From the NCBI GenBank assembly GCA_021773095.1, contig JAJFKR010000032.1, forward strand, positions 1-40,201: DNA of 40,201 nt, read 5' to 3'. Position 1 is the stretch's first letter. Each line of letters starts with the position of its first letter. The notes under the pieces were generated by a model that was not told where the DNA came from, searched no databases, and saw only the letters and a program-made list of their open reading frames with translations. Origin of the DNA: Woeseiaceae bacterium (GTDB lineage Bacteria > Pseudomonadota > Gammaproteobacteria > Steroidobacterales > Woeseiaceae). Positions 30,629-40,135 of this stretch are shown here, piece after piece. Both the position numbers and the translations under genes were made by a program.

Positions 30629-32785
30629 TCACGCGCAGTCGCGTGAGACGCGAATGACATTTTTCATTTTGTGCACGCTGCGCATAACTCTCGCGAGGTG
30701 AACCCGGTCCTTTACCTGTAACAAAAACGACAGTACCGAGCAATCTTCATGACGCCCCAGGACTTCAACCTGCTCGATATTGGAGCCGCAGTCACCAATG
30801 ATGGCCGCGACCTCGGCCAGAACGCCGGGTTTGTTTCTCGTGTCTGTCTGAATCTGGCAGGCAAAATCGCGGTCGATGTCTTTTTCCCAGTTCACCGAAA
30901 TCCATTTCTCGGGCTGCTTTCTAAAATTAGAGAGATTGCCACACTGATTGCGATGGATGACTACGCCACGGCCGGCGGTTAGATAGCCCATGACGTCGTC
31001 GCCAGGTATGGGATAGCAGCATTTACCGTAGCTGATCACCATGCCCTCGGTGCCGGCGATGATCAGGCTCGCCGTGTTTTCTTCGCTCTCGTCGTCATCC
31101 CCCATGCCCGCTAGGAAGCGTGCAGTAAGCGGCGCAAGCCGCTCACCCAGGCCCACCTGCTCGAACAATTCAATCGTATGGTTCAAATCGAGCTCTTCAA
31201 GCGCTTCGGCCATACGCACCTTGCCGACCTTGCGCAGCGACGAGTCAATATCCTTCAATGACCGGTCGAGCAAGCGTTTGCCGAGGTCGACGGACTCCGA
31301 TGTGCGCAAATTCTTCATGTGTTGCCGGATCGCTGTCCGGGCTTTCGCTGTTCGCACAAAGGTCAGCCAGTTTGGATTCGGCTTGGAGCCCCGCGCCGTG
31401 ATGATTTCGACGGTCTGACTGTTTTGCAATTCGGTGCGCAGCGGCACGAGGCCGCGATTTATTTTGGCCGAGACGCAGCGGTCCCCAACGTCGGTGTGAA
31501 CTGCGTATGCGAAATCAACCGTCGTTGATCCCTTCGGCAGGGGCATGATGTCGCCCTTGGGCGTAAAGACATAAATCTTGTCAGGGAACAGATCGACCTT
31601 GACGCTCTCGAGGAACTCCTCCGACGTTCCGGATTGCTGTAGTTCCTCGAGATTGGACAGCCATTCGCGGGTTCGTCGTTGCGGGCTGGCATCGGACTTC
31701 TCGTCAGCTTTGTAAATCCAGTGCGAGGCGACACCCGACTCGGCGAGACGATCCATGTCGCGTGTGCGAATCTGTACTTCAAGCGGCAAACCCTTGGGGC
31801 CAAACAGAGTTGTGTGTAGCGACTGATAGCCATTGATGCGCGGAATCGCTACGTAATCCTTAAAGCGACCCGGCATGGGTTTGTAGAGGCCGTGCACGAT
31901 GCCGAGTACCTGGTAACAACTGCCCACATCGTCACAGACAATTCGAAAACCGTATACATCGACGACATCCGAAAGCTGTCGCCTCTTCTCCGCCATTTTG
32001 GTGTAAATGCTGTACAGATGTTTCTGACGCCCCAGCACTTCTCCGTCGATACCCTCTTCCAGCATCGCCGCCCCGAATTCCTCGGAAATTTTCCTTACAA
32101 TTTGTTTTTGCGTGCCCTGACTTTTTTTCAGCGCAGCTTCGAGCACGCGGTAGCGAAACGGGTGCAGGTGTTTGAAACCCAGGTCTTCGAGTTGCACCTT
32201 GAGCCGGTTGATGCCAAGCCGGTTGGCAATCGGTGCGTAAATATCCAGCGTCTCACGCGCGATGCGTCGTTTTTTGTCTTCGGGCATCGCGCCCAGCGTT
32301 TGCATGTTATGCAGCCGGTCGGCCAGTTTCACGAGAATGACACGAATATCCTCGATCATCGCCAGCATCATCTTGCGGAAGCTTTCGGCCTGCGCCTCGG
32401 CACGGCTGCGAAACTTGATTTGGTCCAGCTTGCTAACGCCGTCAACCAGCAGCGCCACCTCGCTGCCAAAGTGCTCGGCGATATCATCGAGCGAGGCTTG
32501 TGTATCTTCGACGGTGTCGTGCAGTATCGCCGCTGTGATCGCCCGAGCATCAAGATGCATATCGGCGAGCTCCTGGGCGACCGCAATGGGGTGCGTTATG
32601 TAGGCTTCGCCCGTTTTTCGTTTTTGACCCGAATGCGCTTTGGCGCCGAATTCATAGGCGGCGGTTATCTGGGCGAGCTGTTCCTCCGGCAAGTAGGACT
32701 GCAGCGTTTCAACAAGCCGCCGCACACCGTGGTCGCGCTTACTTGCGCCCGGCAGTCTTGACAGAATTGTTGTAGCGTAATCCAT
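30629..32785 (-). CDS. spoT: Bifunctional (p)ppGpp synthetase/hydrolase SpoT
   Basis: The 718-residue protein has all Rel/Spo domains in order: an HD hydrolase domain (H65 in YITHPIAVAQEL, ILHDTVEDT at 87-95), a synthetase domain with RQKHLYSIYTKM and NGYQSLHTTLFGP, a TGS domain (IYVFTPKGDIMPLPKGSTTV), a helical/CC region with GKCCYPIPGDDVMGY, and a C-terminal ACT domain. The intact HDxxED hydrolase motif marks SpoT or Rel rather than RelA. It both makes and degrades the alarmone (p)ppGpp. It sits between rpoZ and ridA on the same strand. A link to rpoZ is apt, since omega helps RNA polymerase sense ppGpp. Confidence 0.96.
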   Translation of the reverse strand: MDYATTILSRLPGASKRDHGVRRLVETLQSYLPEEQLAQITAAYEFGAKAHSGQKRKTGEAYITHPIAVAQELADMHLDARAITAAILHDTVEDTQASLDDIAEHFGSEVALLVDGVSKLDQIKFRSRAEAQAESFRKMMLAMIEDIRVILVKLADRLHNMQTLGAMPEDKKRRIARETLDIYAPIANRLGINRLKVQLEDLGFKHLHPFRYRVLEAALKKSQGTQKQIVRKISEEFGAAMLEEGIDGEVLGRQKHLYSIYTKMAEKRRQLSDVVDVYGFRIVCDDVGSCYQVLGIVHGLYKPMPGRFKDYVAIPRINGYQSLHTTLFGPKGLPLEVQIRTRDMDRLAESGVASHWIYKADEKSDASPQRRTREWLSNLEELQQSGTSEEFLESVKVDLFPDKIYVFTPKGDIMPLPKGSTTVDFAYAVHTDVGDRCVSAKINRGLVPLRTELQNSQTVEIITARGSKPNPNWLTFVRTAKARTAIRQHMKNLRTSESVDLGKRLLDRSLKDIDSSLRKVGKVRMAEALEELDLNHTIELFEQVGLGERLAPLTARFLAGMGDDDESEENTASLIIAGTEGMVISYGKCCYPIPGDDVMGYLTAGRGVVIHRNQCGNLSNFRKQPEKWISVNWEKDIDRDFACQIQTDTRNKPGVLAEVAAIIGDCGSNIEQVEVLGRHEDCSVLSFLLQVKDRVHLARVMRSVHKMKNVIRVSRDCA

Positions 32786-32863
32786 GCCCTGATCATACCC
32801 GCGGATCAGGGATTGTGTCGCTGTCGTATTACGCGGACGAGCCCGGGCCGGGGCTAGTCGCCA

Positions 32864-33145
32864 TTAGTCACCAATGGAAATGCCGCGAACCGGGAGGATA
32901 TCTTCGGCGGCTTCGCTTCGCAGCAGATCTTCTGTAACCGGCTCTTCGATTTCTTCAAGTATTGAAGGCGTAACAAAACCCTCTGCGATTTCACGCAGTG
33001 CGACCACCGTCGGTTTGTCGTTTTCAAGCTCGACCATCGGGTCAGCGCCGTGGGCAACGCGACGTGCGCGCTTTGCGGCGACCAGCACCATTTCAAAAAT
33101 ATTGTCGATATTATCAAGGCAGTCTTCGACCGTGATTCTGGCCAT
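32864..33145 (-). CDS. rpoZ: DNA-directed RNA polymerase omega subunit
   Basis: The 93-residue protein begins [20 protein letters not shown] and continues [14 protein letters not shown], the strongly conserved N-terminus of bacterial omega. The rest ([19 protein letters not shown]) also fits. Omega assists RNA polymerase assembly and forms part of a ppGpp-binding site with beta-prime. The C-terminal acidic tail (about 62-93) is variable across the family. It lies 109 bp downstream of gmk and 78 bp upstream of spoT on the same strand, the usual gmk-rpoZ-spoT order. Confidence 0.95.
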   Translation of the reverse strand: MARITVEDCLDNIDNIFEMVLVAAKRARRVAHGADPMVELENDKPTVVALREIAEGFVTPSILEEIEEPVTEDLLRSEAAEDILPVRGISIGD

Positions 33146-33254
33146 GTTTCAGTGTCCTAAAAGTGCGGGAAAAGCCCCGTTAATTTGAGCGCTGGGAGTC
33201 TACGCGAGGGCCCGGGCTGATTGCGAGGGCATATAGCAAAACGCTATAAGCGCC

Positions 33255-33881
33255 TTAGCCAATGATGTCCGCCAATGCCTTACGCAGCCTGGGGTTGCTG
33301 GTCGATGCCTCGCCGCCCTCGCCGGTCAAAACAGCCTCGAGGGCGATGATCGCCGCGTCGAGGTCGTCATTGATGATGACGTAGTCGAAGTCAACCCAGT
33401 GGGCCATGTCGCTGCGTGCATCTTTGAGACGACGCTCGATCACCTCGGGCGTGTCAGTTCCGCGATCACGCAGCCGGCGTTCGAGTTCAGCCAGCGATGG
33501 CGGAAAAATAAAAATAGTGATGCAGTCGGGCATCGATCTGCGCACCTGCTCTGCGCCCTGCCAGTCGATCTCGAGAACCACGCTACGATTATCCGAAAGA
33601 TGCTTTTCCACCTGACTGCGACTGGTCGCGTAGTAGTTGTCGAAGACCTGGGCATACTCGAGCATCTCGCCCGCATCGCGCAGCCGCATGAACTTGTCTT
33701 CGCTGACGAACAAATAGTCGACCGCGTTCGCTTCATTGCTGCGCGGTTCGCGCGTGGTATAGGAAATTGAAAAGCGCAGATCCTCCTGGTGTTTGGTTAC
33801 CACCGCATGCACCAGCGTGGTCTTGCCGGCGCCTGACGGGGCGGCAAAAACAAACAGCCTCCCCGGTTGCTTACTCGACAT
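33255..33881 (-). CDS. gmk: Guanylate kinase
   Basis: The 208-residue protein has the guanylate kinase P-loop APSGAGKT (14-21), the GMP-binding stretch SISYTTREPRSNE at about 39-51 with VDYLFVSEDKF, VVLEIDWQGAEQVR, and ITIFIFPPSLAELERRLRDR with the lid region. It phosphorylates GMP to GDP in the purine pathway and so feeds GTP and (p)ppGpp. Its start overlaps the yicC stop by 11 nt, so the two are coupled. Length is normal (E. coli 207). Confidence 0.96.
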   Translation of the reverse strand: MSSKQPGRLFVFAAPSGAGKTTLVHAVVTKHQEDLRFSISYTTREPRSNEANAVDYLFVSEDKFMRLRDAGEMLEYAQVFDNYYATSRSQVEKHLSDNRSVVLEIDWQGAEQVRRSMPDCITIFIFPPSLAELERRLRDRGTDTPEVIERRLKDARSDMAHWVDFDYVIINDDLDAAIIALEAVLTGEGGEASTSNPRLRKALADIIG

Positions 33882-34737
33882 TCTGAATCTGCTCGCGCAT
33901 TTGTTCGATCAGGACCTTTAGATCCACGGCGGCTTTGGTCGTCTCTGTGTCGGCCGATTTTGAGCCCAGCGTATTGGCTTCGCGGTTGAGCTCCTGCATC
34001 AGAAAATCGAGCCGCCGGCCGACGGGCTTCTCCCCACCGAGTGCATCGCGAATCTCAACGAGGTGACTCTCAAGTCGGTCCAGCTCTTCGTCAACGTCAA
34101 TTTTTTGTGCGATCAACGCGAGCTCTACTTCGAGTCGCGCCGGATCGGCCTCGATGTCGAGCTTGGCGATTCGTTCTTGTTGCTTCGACCGCGTTGCTGT
34201 CAGGACTTCGGGCATGCGCGCGCGAACCGATGTTGCGATGCCGGCTATTTCGACGCAGCGGCTTTCGAGCATCTCGGCTATTCGCGCGCCCTCACTCAGG
34301 CGCATGCTGTCAATCGCCTGCAGCGCAGTATCGAGCAGTGCAGAGGCCTCCTCGAACAAGGGATCCGCATCAACCTCAGGCTGTCTCATCACACCAGGCC
34401 AGCGCAAAATTTCCACGGGGTTGATAGCGGCAGTTGCCGGCAGTTTCGCGGAAACCTCGGAAATACGGGTTCCCAGTAATGCCACCAGATCCGTGTCGAT
34501 CTGCATCTCAGATTGTTGATCAACAGCACGGCGAAAATACAGCCCGCATTCGACCTTGCCACGACCAAGAACGGCGCTAGCCTGCTGGCGGAAAACCTGC
34601 TCCTTTGGGCGCAGATCTTCAGGCAACTTGAACTGGACGTCGAGGTAGCGATGGTTTACCGCGCGGATTTCCCAGGTCAATGTCCCGAGAGCGGATTCCA
34701 CGGACTCTCGCGCGAAGCCTGTCATACTGTGTAACAT
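33871..34737 (-). CDS. yicC: YicC/YloC-family endoribonuclease
   Basis: The 288-residue protein has the YicC N-terminus MLHSMTGFARES, the early WEIRAVNHRYLDVQFKLPED block, a central coiled-coil-rich region, and the C-terminal DUF1732 signature EKPVGRRLDFLMQELNREAN at about 237-256, then TLGSKSAD and KVLIEQMREQIQNVE. Family members are RNases acting on small RNAs and mRNAs. It heads the yicC-gmk-rpoZ-spoT set and is divergent from the PP2C phosphatase gene with 104 bp between. The ATG at 34737 (MLHS) is chosen to match the usual few residues before MTGFAR. Confidence 0.93.
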   Translation of the reverse strand: MLHSMTGFARESVESALGTLTWEIRAVNHRYLDVQFKLPEDLRPKEQVFRQQASAVLGRGKVECGLYFRRAVDQQSEMQIDTDLVALLGTRISEVSAKLPATAAINPVEILRWPGVMRQPEVDADPLFEEASALLDTALQAIDSMRLSEGARIAEMLESRCVEIAGIATSVRARMPEVLTATRSKQQERIAKLDIEADPARLEVELALIAQKIDVDEELDRLESHLVEIRDALGGEKPVGRRLDFLMQELNREANTLGSKSADTETTKAAVDLKVLIEQMREQIQNVE

Positions 34738-34841
34738 CAGCGTTGTTCTCCAATGATCTGCAGCAATACTGCTGTGTGGGTCACGTTTTTAGAGGGGACA
34801 ACATTCTAAGCTGTGGCCGCATAGTGGTCCAACAAGTAAAT

Positions 34842-35588
34842 ATGCAAATCGAATACGCGAAAGTTTCAGCTCTCGGTGATCGTCAGGATAATCAGGATCG
34901 CGCCGCGGTCGTGGTCTCCGACGAAGCGGCGCTGATGCTCGTATTTGACGGCATGGGCGGGCACTCCGACGGCGCACGAGCGGCTGAGACCGGCCTGAAA
35001 GTCGTTCAGGATTTGTTTATGGCCGCAACCCAGCCAATTTTCGATCCGCAGGGCTTTCTTTATATGGCCCTGGCGCGCGCTCACGATGAGGTTGTGCGAA
35101 TCGGTCAGGATGTCGCCGTTGATTTCAGGCCGCGCGCGACCTGCGCAATATGCCTCGTGCAGGAAGGCGGAGCGTTCTGGGCGCACATCGGCGATAGCCG
35201 GATTTATCAGGTAAGAGATGGTGCCGTATTAACGCGCTCACGCGATCACAGCCATGTTGAAGTCTTGATTCAGGAGGGCGCGATCACGGAAGAAGAAGCG
35301 CAGGATCATCCTATGCGTAACTTTGTTGAGTGTTGCATTGGCGGAGATGCACCGGTCCCCGATATGAGCATCACGCCGCAAAAGTCCCTTCGACAGGGCG
35401 ACGTGCTGTTAGCCTGTTCCGACGGTCTTTGGTCCGGACTCAATGATGATGACATGGCGCAGATCGGTGTGGCGGGCGAAAATAATATTGTCGAAAACCT
35501 GAAGGCCCTGAGCATAAAAGCGCTCGAAATCAATGCGCCTTACAGTGACAATACGACGGGTACCGCGTTAAGGTGGCTTGGCGGCTGA
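34842..35588 (+). CDS. PP2C-type serine/threonine protein phosphatase
   Basis: From the ATG at 34842 the 248-residue protein shows the bacterial PP2C motifs: GDRQDNQDR (12-20), [12 protein letters not shown] with the metal aspartate D35, [24 protein letters not shown] and a C-terminal SDNTTGTAL. Such enzymes remove phosphate from Ser/Thr residues and usually oppose an HPK-type (PknB/Stk) kinase. No such kinase is in the window. The frame is open from 34680, but those codons overlap the divergent yicC gene and lack a ribosome site. It precedes rph by 46 nt. There is no signal peptide or membrane helix, so it is cytosolic. Confidence 0.9.
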   Translation: MQIEYAKVSALGDRQDNQDRAAVVVSDEAALMLVFDGMGGHSDGARAAETGLKVVQDLFMAATQPIFDPQGFLYMALARAHDEVVRIGQDVAVDFRPRATCAICLVQEGGAFWAHIGDSRIYQVRDGAVLTRSRDHSHVEVLIQEGAITEEEAQDHPMRNFVECCIGGDAPVPDMSITPQKSLRQGDVLLACSDGLWSGLNDDDMAQIGVAGENNIVENLKALSIKALEINAPYSDNTTGTALRWLGG

Positions 35589-35634
35589 CCGATCTGAAGC
35601 CAGCCGGACCACCGAACAAATAATGGAGAAAATC

Positions 35635-36357
35635 ATGCGACCCAGTGGCCGCGATCCCGCATCTATGCGCGAAGTTCGCTTCGTTACCGATTTCACAAAA
35701 CATGCAGAGGGCAGTGTTCTGGCGTCCTTCGGCGATACACAGGTGTTATGCACAGCGAGCATCGAGGACCGGGTTCCTGGCTGGATGCGTGGCAAAGGCA
35801 GTGGCTGGGTGACTGGCGAGTACGGTATGTTGCCGCGCGCCACGCACACGCGCTCGGGGCGCGAGGCCTCGCGCGGCAAGCAGGGTGGGCGCACGGTGGA
35901 AATTCAGCGGCTCATCGGACGATCACTGCGAGCGGTCACGGACATGAAGGCACTCGGAGAGCGTTCAATAATGCTGGACTGTGATGTTATTCAGGCCGAC
36001 GGCGGAACAAGGACGGCATCGATCAGTGGTGCTTATGTGGCGCTCGCGATCGCAATGGAAAGACTGGTCGCTAATGGCAAACTGAAGAAGAACCCGCTGC
36101 ATGGTCAGGTCGCCGCAGTGTCCGTGGGCATTTATAGCGGCACGCCAGTTCTGGATCTCGATTATGCCGAGGACTCCGAAGCCGAGACCGACATGAATAT
36201 TGTCATGAACGATGCAGGCCATTTTGTCGAAGTGCAGGGAACAGCTGAGGGCCATGCGTTTAGTGGTGACGAACTGAGAGCAATGCTGGGCCTGGCGCGC
36301 AGCGGTATTGCGGATATCATCACGGCGCAGAGTGAGGCGATCGCGACGGCAGGTTAG
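35635..36357 (+). CDS. rph: Ribonuclease PH
   Basis: From the ATG at 35635 the 240-residue protein matches RNase PH throughout: [55 protein letters not shown] with the phosphate-site arginine, [20 protein letters not shown], and [18 protein letters not shown] with catalytic aspartates. It trims 3' ends of tRNA precursors by phosphorolysis. GGAG lies 6 nt upstream of this ATG. The frame also runs from a TTG at 35578, inside the phosphatase gene, which is not needed for the family N-terminus. Its TAG stop overlaps the rdgB GTG by one base. Confidence 0.95.
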   Translation: MRPSGRDPASMREVRFVTDFTKHAEGSVLASFGDTQVLCTASIEDRVPGWMRGKGSGWVTGEYGMLPRATHTRSGREASRGKQGGRTVEIQRLIGRSLRAVTDMKALGERSIMLDCDVIQADGGTRTASISGAYVALAIAMERLVANGKLKKNPLHGQVAAVSVGIYSGTPVLDLDYAEDSEAETDMNIVMNDAGHFVEVQGTAEGHAFSGDELRAMLGLARSGIADIITAQSEAIATAG

Positions 36358-36965
36358 TGAGCGACTTACCCCCGAAAATAGTCATGGCAAGCGGTAACGC
36401 CGGCAAATTACGGGAAATATCCCGCCTGTTGGATGGCTTGGGTATTGTGGTGATCGCCCAGTCCGAACTCGGTGTTGACGATGCCGAGGAGACCGGCACC
36501 ACCTTCGCTGAAAATTCACTGATCAAGGCGCGGCATGCCGCCGCCGCGACAGGAATGCCGGCCATCGCTGATGACTCGGGTTTAGCTGTCGATGCGCTAG
36601 ACGGCGCACCGGGCGTTTACTCTGCGCGCTATTCGGGCCGTGATGCGAGCGATGACAAGAACATCGACAAACTACTGGTTGCACTGCGTGGTATTGCGGG
36701 TCCAGCTCGCAGCGCAGCCTTTCACTGTGTTGCAACGTTCGTGATGCCGGGTCAGTCGGCACCGTTGCTTGCCGAGGGCGAATGGCGTGGCTCGATTCTG
36801 ACTGCCCGCCAGGGTGATGGTGGTTTCGGTTATGACCCTGTATTTCTCGATCCCCGAAGCGGTAGGAGTGCTGCCGAGTTGACGGCAGAGGAAAAAAACG
36901 AGCGTAGTCATCGAGGCAAAGCATTAAAGGGACTTGTCAAACTCATTGACCAGCATTTTTCATGA
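36357..36965 (+). CDS. rdgB: dITP/XTP pyrophosphatase RdgB
   Basis: The 202-residue protein has the Ham1/RdgB features KIVMASGNAGKLREI (7-21), PAIADDSGLAVDALDGAPG, GVYSARYSG, GGFGYDPVFLDP and ERSHRGKALKGL. It hydrolyses non-canonical purine triphosphates (dITP, XTP) to keep them out of DNA and RNA. It begins with a GTG in a TAGTG overlap with the rph stop, so the two are coupled. It ends in an ATGA overlap with hemW. rph-rdgB-hemW is a common gammaproteobacterial run. Confidence 0.95.
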   Translation: MSDLPPKIVMASGNAGKLREISRLLDGLGIVVIAQSELGVDDAEETGTTFAENSLIKARHAAAATGMPAIADDSGLAVDALDGAPGVYSARYSGRDASDDKNIDKLLVALRGIAGPARSAAFHCVATFVMPGQSAPLLAEGEWRGSILTARQGDGGFGYDPVFLDPRSGRSAAELTAEEKNERSHRGKALKGLVKLIDQHFS

Positions 36966-38131
36966 CCTGCCCGCCCCTGTCACTTTATATGCACCTGCCC
37001 TGGTGTGTTAGAAAATGTCCTTACTGCGATTTCAACTCACATACCGCAGGTGATGCAGCGCCCAGGGAGCGCTATATCAAAGCACTTCTCAATGACCTCG
37101 GTAAGGAGTCAGTTTTGGCCGGGGAGCGAGAAATCCAGAGCATCTTTCTCGGTGGTGGTACACCAAGCTTGTTCGCACCGGCCGAAATTGGTCGTTTGCT
37201 CGATGGTGCGAGGCAGCGCCTTTCAGTCGCAGAAAACGCCGAGGTAACGATGGAGGCGAACCCCGGAACGGTCGAGAGCGGTTCTCCGGCCGGATATCGT
37301 GATGCTGGCGTGAACCGACTATCTATTGGTGCACAGAGTTTTGACGACGAGATGCTGTTGAAACTGGGCCGAATACATAACAGCGCCGACATCACCCGAG
37401 CCGCCCTGGATGCTCGCAACAGCGGCTTCGAAAATATTAATATCGATCTGATGCATGGCTTGCCCGGCCAGAGTGTCGACAAGGCCCTTGCCGATCTGAC
37501 ATCTGCGATAGCGCTCGAGCCGGCTCACATTTCCTGGTATCAATTGACGCTGGAGCCCAATACCATCTTCTTCGCCCGGCCGCCGGCGCAGCTGCCGGAC
37601 GATGATCTGGCCTTCGAGATACAGGAGCGGGGCCAGGCATTGCTGGCCGAACAGGGCTATCAACAATATGAGGTGTCTGCTTATGCACGAGCGGGACGAC
37701 GCTGTCGGCACAACCTCAATTACTGGCTCTTCGGTGACTATCTCGCGGTCGGCGCCGGAGCCCATGGCAAGCTAACGACGGCTACTGGAGTGAGCCGCTA
37801 TCAAAAGCCTGCGAACCCGTTGCAGTACATGGCCACAGCAGAGACCGCCGTGTCTGAGGTCACGCCCGGTCACTTGAGTCAATCGGACCTGATCTTTGAA
37901 TTCATGCTCAACGCACTGCGGCTGACAGACGGTTTCGCAGAGACCTTATTTGCCGAACGAACGGGATTTTCGGCAAAAGAATTGGCTCGGGCTACTGTGG
38001 CTGCACGGCAAAAAGGCCTGCTCGAGCGCAGCCCGGACGGGTTCTGGATGCCGACGGCTCTGGGTAGCCGATTTTTGAACGACTTGCTGTCTGAATTCAT
38101 CGTTGAAGAGGCATCGGCGGGTTCAATATAG
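36962..38131 (+). CDS. hemW: HemW-type radical SAM heme chaperone (formerly 'HemN-like')
   Basis: The 389-residue protein has the radical SAM CxxxCxxC motif (C15, C19, C22 in LPWCVRKCPYCDF), IFLGGGTPSLFAPAEIG at about 61-77, RLSIGAQSFDDEMLLKLGR at about 119-137, and the C-terminal HemW domain with HNLNYWLFGDYLAVGAGAHG. Biochemically studied HemW proteins bind heme and insert it into respiratory enzymes; they do not act as coproporphyrinogen oxidases. No extra cysteine diagnostic of true HemN is seen near the cluster. It overlaps rdgB by 4 nt. It may serve the cytochromes used by the cox cluster, which is inference. Confidence 0.92.
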   Translation: MTCPPLSLYMHLPWCVRKCPYCDFNSHTAGDAAPRERYIKALLNDLGKESVLAGEREIQSIFLGGGTPSLFAPAEIGRLLDGARQRLSVAENAEVTMEANPGTVESGSPAGYRDAGVNRLSIGAQSFDDEMLLKLGRIHNSADITRAALDARNSGFENINIDLMHGLPGQSVDKALADLTSAIALEPAHISWYQLTLEPNTIFFARPPAQLPDDDLAFEIQERGQALLAEQGYQQYEVSAYARAGRRCRHNLNYWLFGDYLAVGAGAHGKLTTATGVSRYQKPANPLQYMATAETAVSEVTPGHLSQSDLIFEFMLNALRLTDGFAETLFAERTGFSAKELARATVAARQKGLLERSPDGFWMPTALGSRFLNDLLSEFIVEEASAGSI

Positions 38132-38478
38132 TGCGGATTGCGCGAATTCGCCCACTCGGGACCTCCAACCCGGCCTTTTCGTTTATGCACAAGAAAACGG
38201 GTATGCCTTTGTTTTCAGCGTAAGAGGGCCCTGATCTCACTCGGAGTGTCGCAAAAGTCTCGTAACTCTTTGATTTATATTGTCTAACGAAAATGGACAC
38301 AAAATAGTCATTCTGACAACGTTGCTTGAAAAACCGTAGCTTAGAGCATCCACTCCATTTTCATCCACAGTGTTATCCACAGGTTCTGTGGATAACAGAT
38401 GAGGGGTTGCGGCAACTCTCGCTTCCCTATATCCTACGCGCCCTTTTTATGCAGTAGCGCGCTCGGGAGAGCCTGAAA
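38132..38478. other. 347-bp intergenic region holding DnaA boxes and the rpmE upstream region
   Basis: No open reading frame of any merit is present here on either strand. The right half contains a cluster of DnaA-box-like sequences (38361-38397). Ribosome site GGGAG lies ahead of rpmE. The left half has only short, weak inverted repeats (for example CGGG/CCCG near 38157-38172) that do not make a convincing terminator for hemW. Confidence 0.5.
38361..38397. promoter_or_regulatory. DnaA-box cluster with a perfect 12-bp inverted repeat
   Basis: TTATCCACA (38373-38381), a perfect DnaA box, faces TGTGGATAA (38387-38395), also perfect, with a 5-nt spacer. The symmetry extends to 12-bp arms (38371-38382 and 38386-38397). 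A third box TCATCCACA (38361-38369) has one mismatch. DnaA could bind here to regulate rpmE, to titrate DnaA, or as part of an origin-like site. No dnaA, dnaN, mnmG or parAB gene is near. Confidence 0.6.
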
Positions 38479-38682
38479 ATGAAAGCCGACATCCATCCCA
38501 ATTACGACGACATCAAAGTCACCTGTAGTTGTGGCAACGAGTTCACGACTCGCTCGACTCTCGGCGAGGATCTCCGCATTGAAGTGTGCTCCTCGTGTCA
38601 CCCTTTTTATACGGGCAAGCAAAAAATTGTCGATACTGGCGGACGCGTCGACAAATTTCGCAAAAAGTACGGTATGGGCTAA
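38479..38682 (+). CDS. rpmE: 50S ribosomal protein L31, zinc-binding type
   Basis: The 67-residue protein is full-length L31 ([20 protein letters not shown] ... [20 protein letters not shown]). The zinc cysteines C16, C18, C37 and C40 are all present, so it is the C+ (type A) form rather than the zinc-free YkgM form. It sits on the large subunit and bridges to the small one. It is a monocistronic-looking gene with a DnaA-box cluster about 85 nt upstream. The priA gene often next to it is absent. Confidence 0.96.
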   Translation: MKADIHPNYDDIKVTCSCGNEFTTRSTLGEDLRIEVCSSCHPFYTGKQKIVDTGGRVDKFRKKYGMG

Positions 38683-38792
38683 GACCTGCGGTCTTTCGCG
38701 GCCGTTCGCGTCTCTTATAAAGACTTTCCGCAATCCCGGAACTCCGGAGGCTCTGATATGCTCGACTGGTTTGTAACAGGGAAAATAAAGGA

Positions 38793-40091
38793 ATGACAGT
38801 GAGTCAGGATACTTACCGGCTGACGAGCCCCGATGGCTCGGAGATGGAACTACCCGTAAGAAGTGGCACAGTTGGGCCGGATGTAATCGACATCGCTCGC
38901 CTGTATCGCGATCACGGCGTATTTACCTACGACCCAGGATTTGTAGCAACGGGAAGCTGCGAGTCGGATATTACCTTCATCGATGGCGAGAAAGGTGTCC
39001 TGATGTACCGGGGCTACCCGGTGGAACAGCTGGCGGAGCACTCTAGCTTTATCGAGGTAGCCTATCTGCTGCTGAACAGTGAGCTGCCGACAGAGGCCGA
39101 GCTGTCGGAATTCGACAATACTATTCGTATGCACACGATGCTTAACGAGGGAATGTTGAATTTCTTCAAGGGCTTTCGCTACGACGCTCATCCAATGGCG
39201 ATGTTGTCCGCCGTCGTCGGATCCATGTCCGCTTATTACCACGATGAGATCGACGCAACGAATCGTGGCCACCGCAATATTTTCTCGCACCGTATTCTGG
39301 CAAAACTGCCGACCATCGCGGCCGCGGCGTACAAGCTGAACATCGGTCAGCCATTTATTTATCCGCGTAACGACCTCAACTATTGTGAGAATCTCCTGCA
39401 CATGTTGTTCGCGGTGCCTGCAGAGCCTTACGAAATCGATCCTATTGCCGCAGAGGCGCTGGACTTGTTGTTTATCCTGCACGCCGATCACGAGCAAAAC
39501 TGTTCGACTTCCACGGTTCGTATGGCGGGCAGCTCGGGTGCGAATCCCTACTCGGCGATTGCGGCCGGTGTGTCTGCCCTTTGGGGCCCGGCACACGGCG
39601 GTGCTAACGAAGCAGTTCTGGACATGCTGGAAGAAATCGGTGACGTCAGCCAGATCGGCAAGTACGTCGACAAAGCCAAAGACAAGAACGATCCATTCCG
39701 CTTGATGGGTTTTGGCCATCGCGTCTACAAGAACTTCGATCCACGCGCGACGATTATTCGTGAGATGTGCCACAAGGTGATGAAACAACTGGATCGTAAG
39801 GACACACCCGTATTTGATCTCGCCCTGGAGCTGGAGCAAGTTGCCCTGAAAGATGACTACTTCATCGAAAAGAACCTGTACCCGAACGTCGATTTCTACT
39901 CGGGCATCATCTACCGGGCACTCGGTATTCCAACATCGATGTTCACGGTGATGTTTGCGCTCGGGCGCTCAGTTGGCTGGGCCGCGCACTGGCGCGAGAT
40001 GATCTCAGATCCGAAAGGCAAGATTGCCCGCCCGAGACAGCTCTACACAGGACCAGCCGCGAGAGATTACACCCCGGTCGAAAAACGCTGA
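38793..40091 (+). CDS. gltA: Citrate synthase (type II)
   Basis: The 432-residue protein is a hexameric-type citrate synthase. It has an N-terminal beta domain ([20 protein letters not shown]), the active-site histidine region [38 protein letters not shown] with a second active-site His, [14 protein letters not shown], and the catalytic Asp in [14 protein letters not shown]. It condenses oxaloacetate with acetyl-CoA at entry to the TCA cycle. The length fits the E. coli GltA type regulated by NADH. AAGGA lies directly before the ATG at 38793. It begins 110 nt after rpmE. No neighbouring sdh or other TCA genes are in the window. Confidence 0.97.
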   Translation: MTVSQDTYRLTSPDGSEMELPVRSGTVGPDVIDIARLYRDHGVFTYDPGFVATGSCESDITFIDGEKGVLMYRGYPVEQLAEHSSFIEVAYLLLNSELPTEAELSEFDNTIRMHTMLNEGMLNFFKGFRYDAHPMAMLSAVVGSMSAYYHDEIDATNRGHRNIFSHRILAKLPTIAAAAYKLNIGQPFIYPRNDLNYCENLLHMLFAVPAEPYEIDPIAAEALDLLFILHADHEQNCSTSTVRMAGSSGANPYSAIAAGVSALWGPAHGGANEAVLDMLEEIGDVSQIGKYVDKAKDKNDPFRLMGFGHRVYKNFDPRATIIREMCHKVMKQLDRKDTPVFDLALELEQVALKDDYFIEKNLYPNVDFYSGIIYRALGIPTSMFTVMFALGRSVGWAAHWREMISDPKGKIARPRQLYTGPAARDYTPVEKR

Positions 40092-40112
40092 CCGCGTCCT
40101 GACGCACCACCC

Positions 40113-40135
40113 GTAGGAGCGGGGCCCGCGCCCGG
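40113..40135. repeat. Divergent REP unit at the right edge
   Basis: GTAGGAGCGGGGCCCGCGCC shares the GTAGGAGCG head and the palindromic GC core with the other REP copies but has G and C substitutions in the core. It then runs into the G-rich tail, so the match is partial and the true sequence here is doubtful. Confidence 0.5.

Noticed and set aside
31892..32761. A 289-codon plus-strand open frame opposite spoT
   Set aside because: spoT is conserved throughout this interval; the antisense translation shows no domain.
36864..36870. GTAGGAG, resembling the REP head
   Set aside because: It lies inside rdgB, is not followed by the GCGCGCCC palindrome, and encodes conserved protein sequence.
38850..39839. 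A 329-codon minus-strand open frame opposite gltA
   Set aside because: It is antisense to a fully conserved citrate synthase and has no recognisable protein features; it is a by-product of codon bias.
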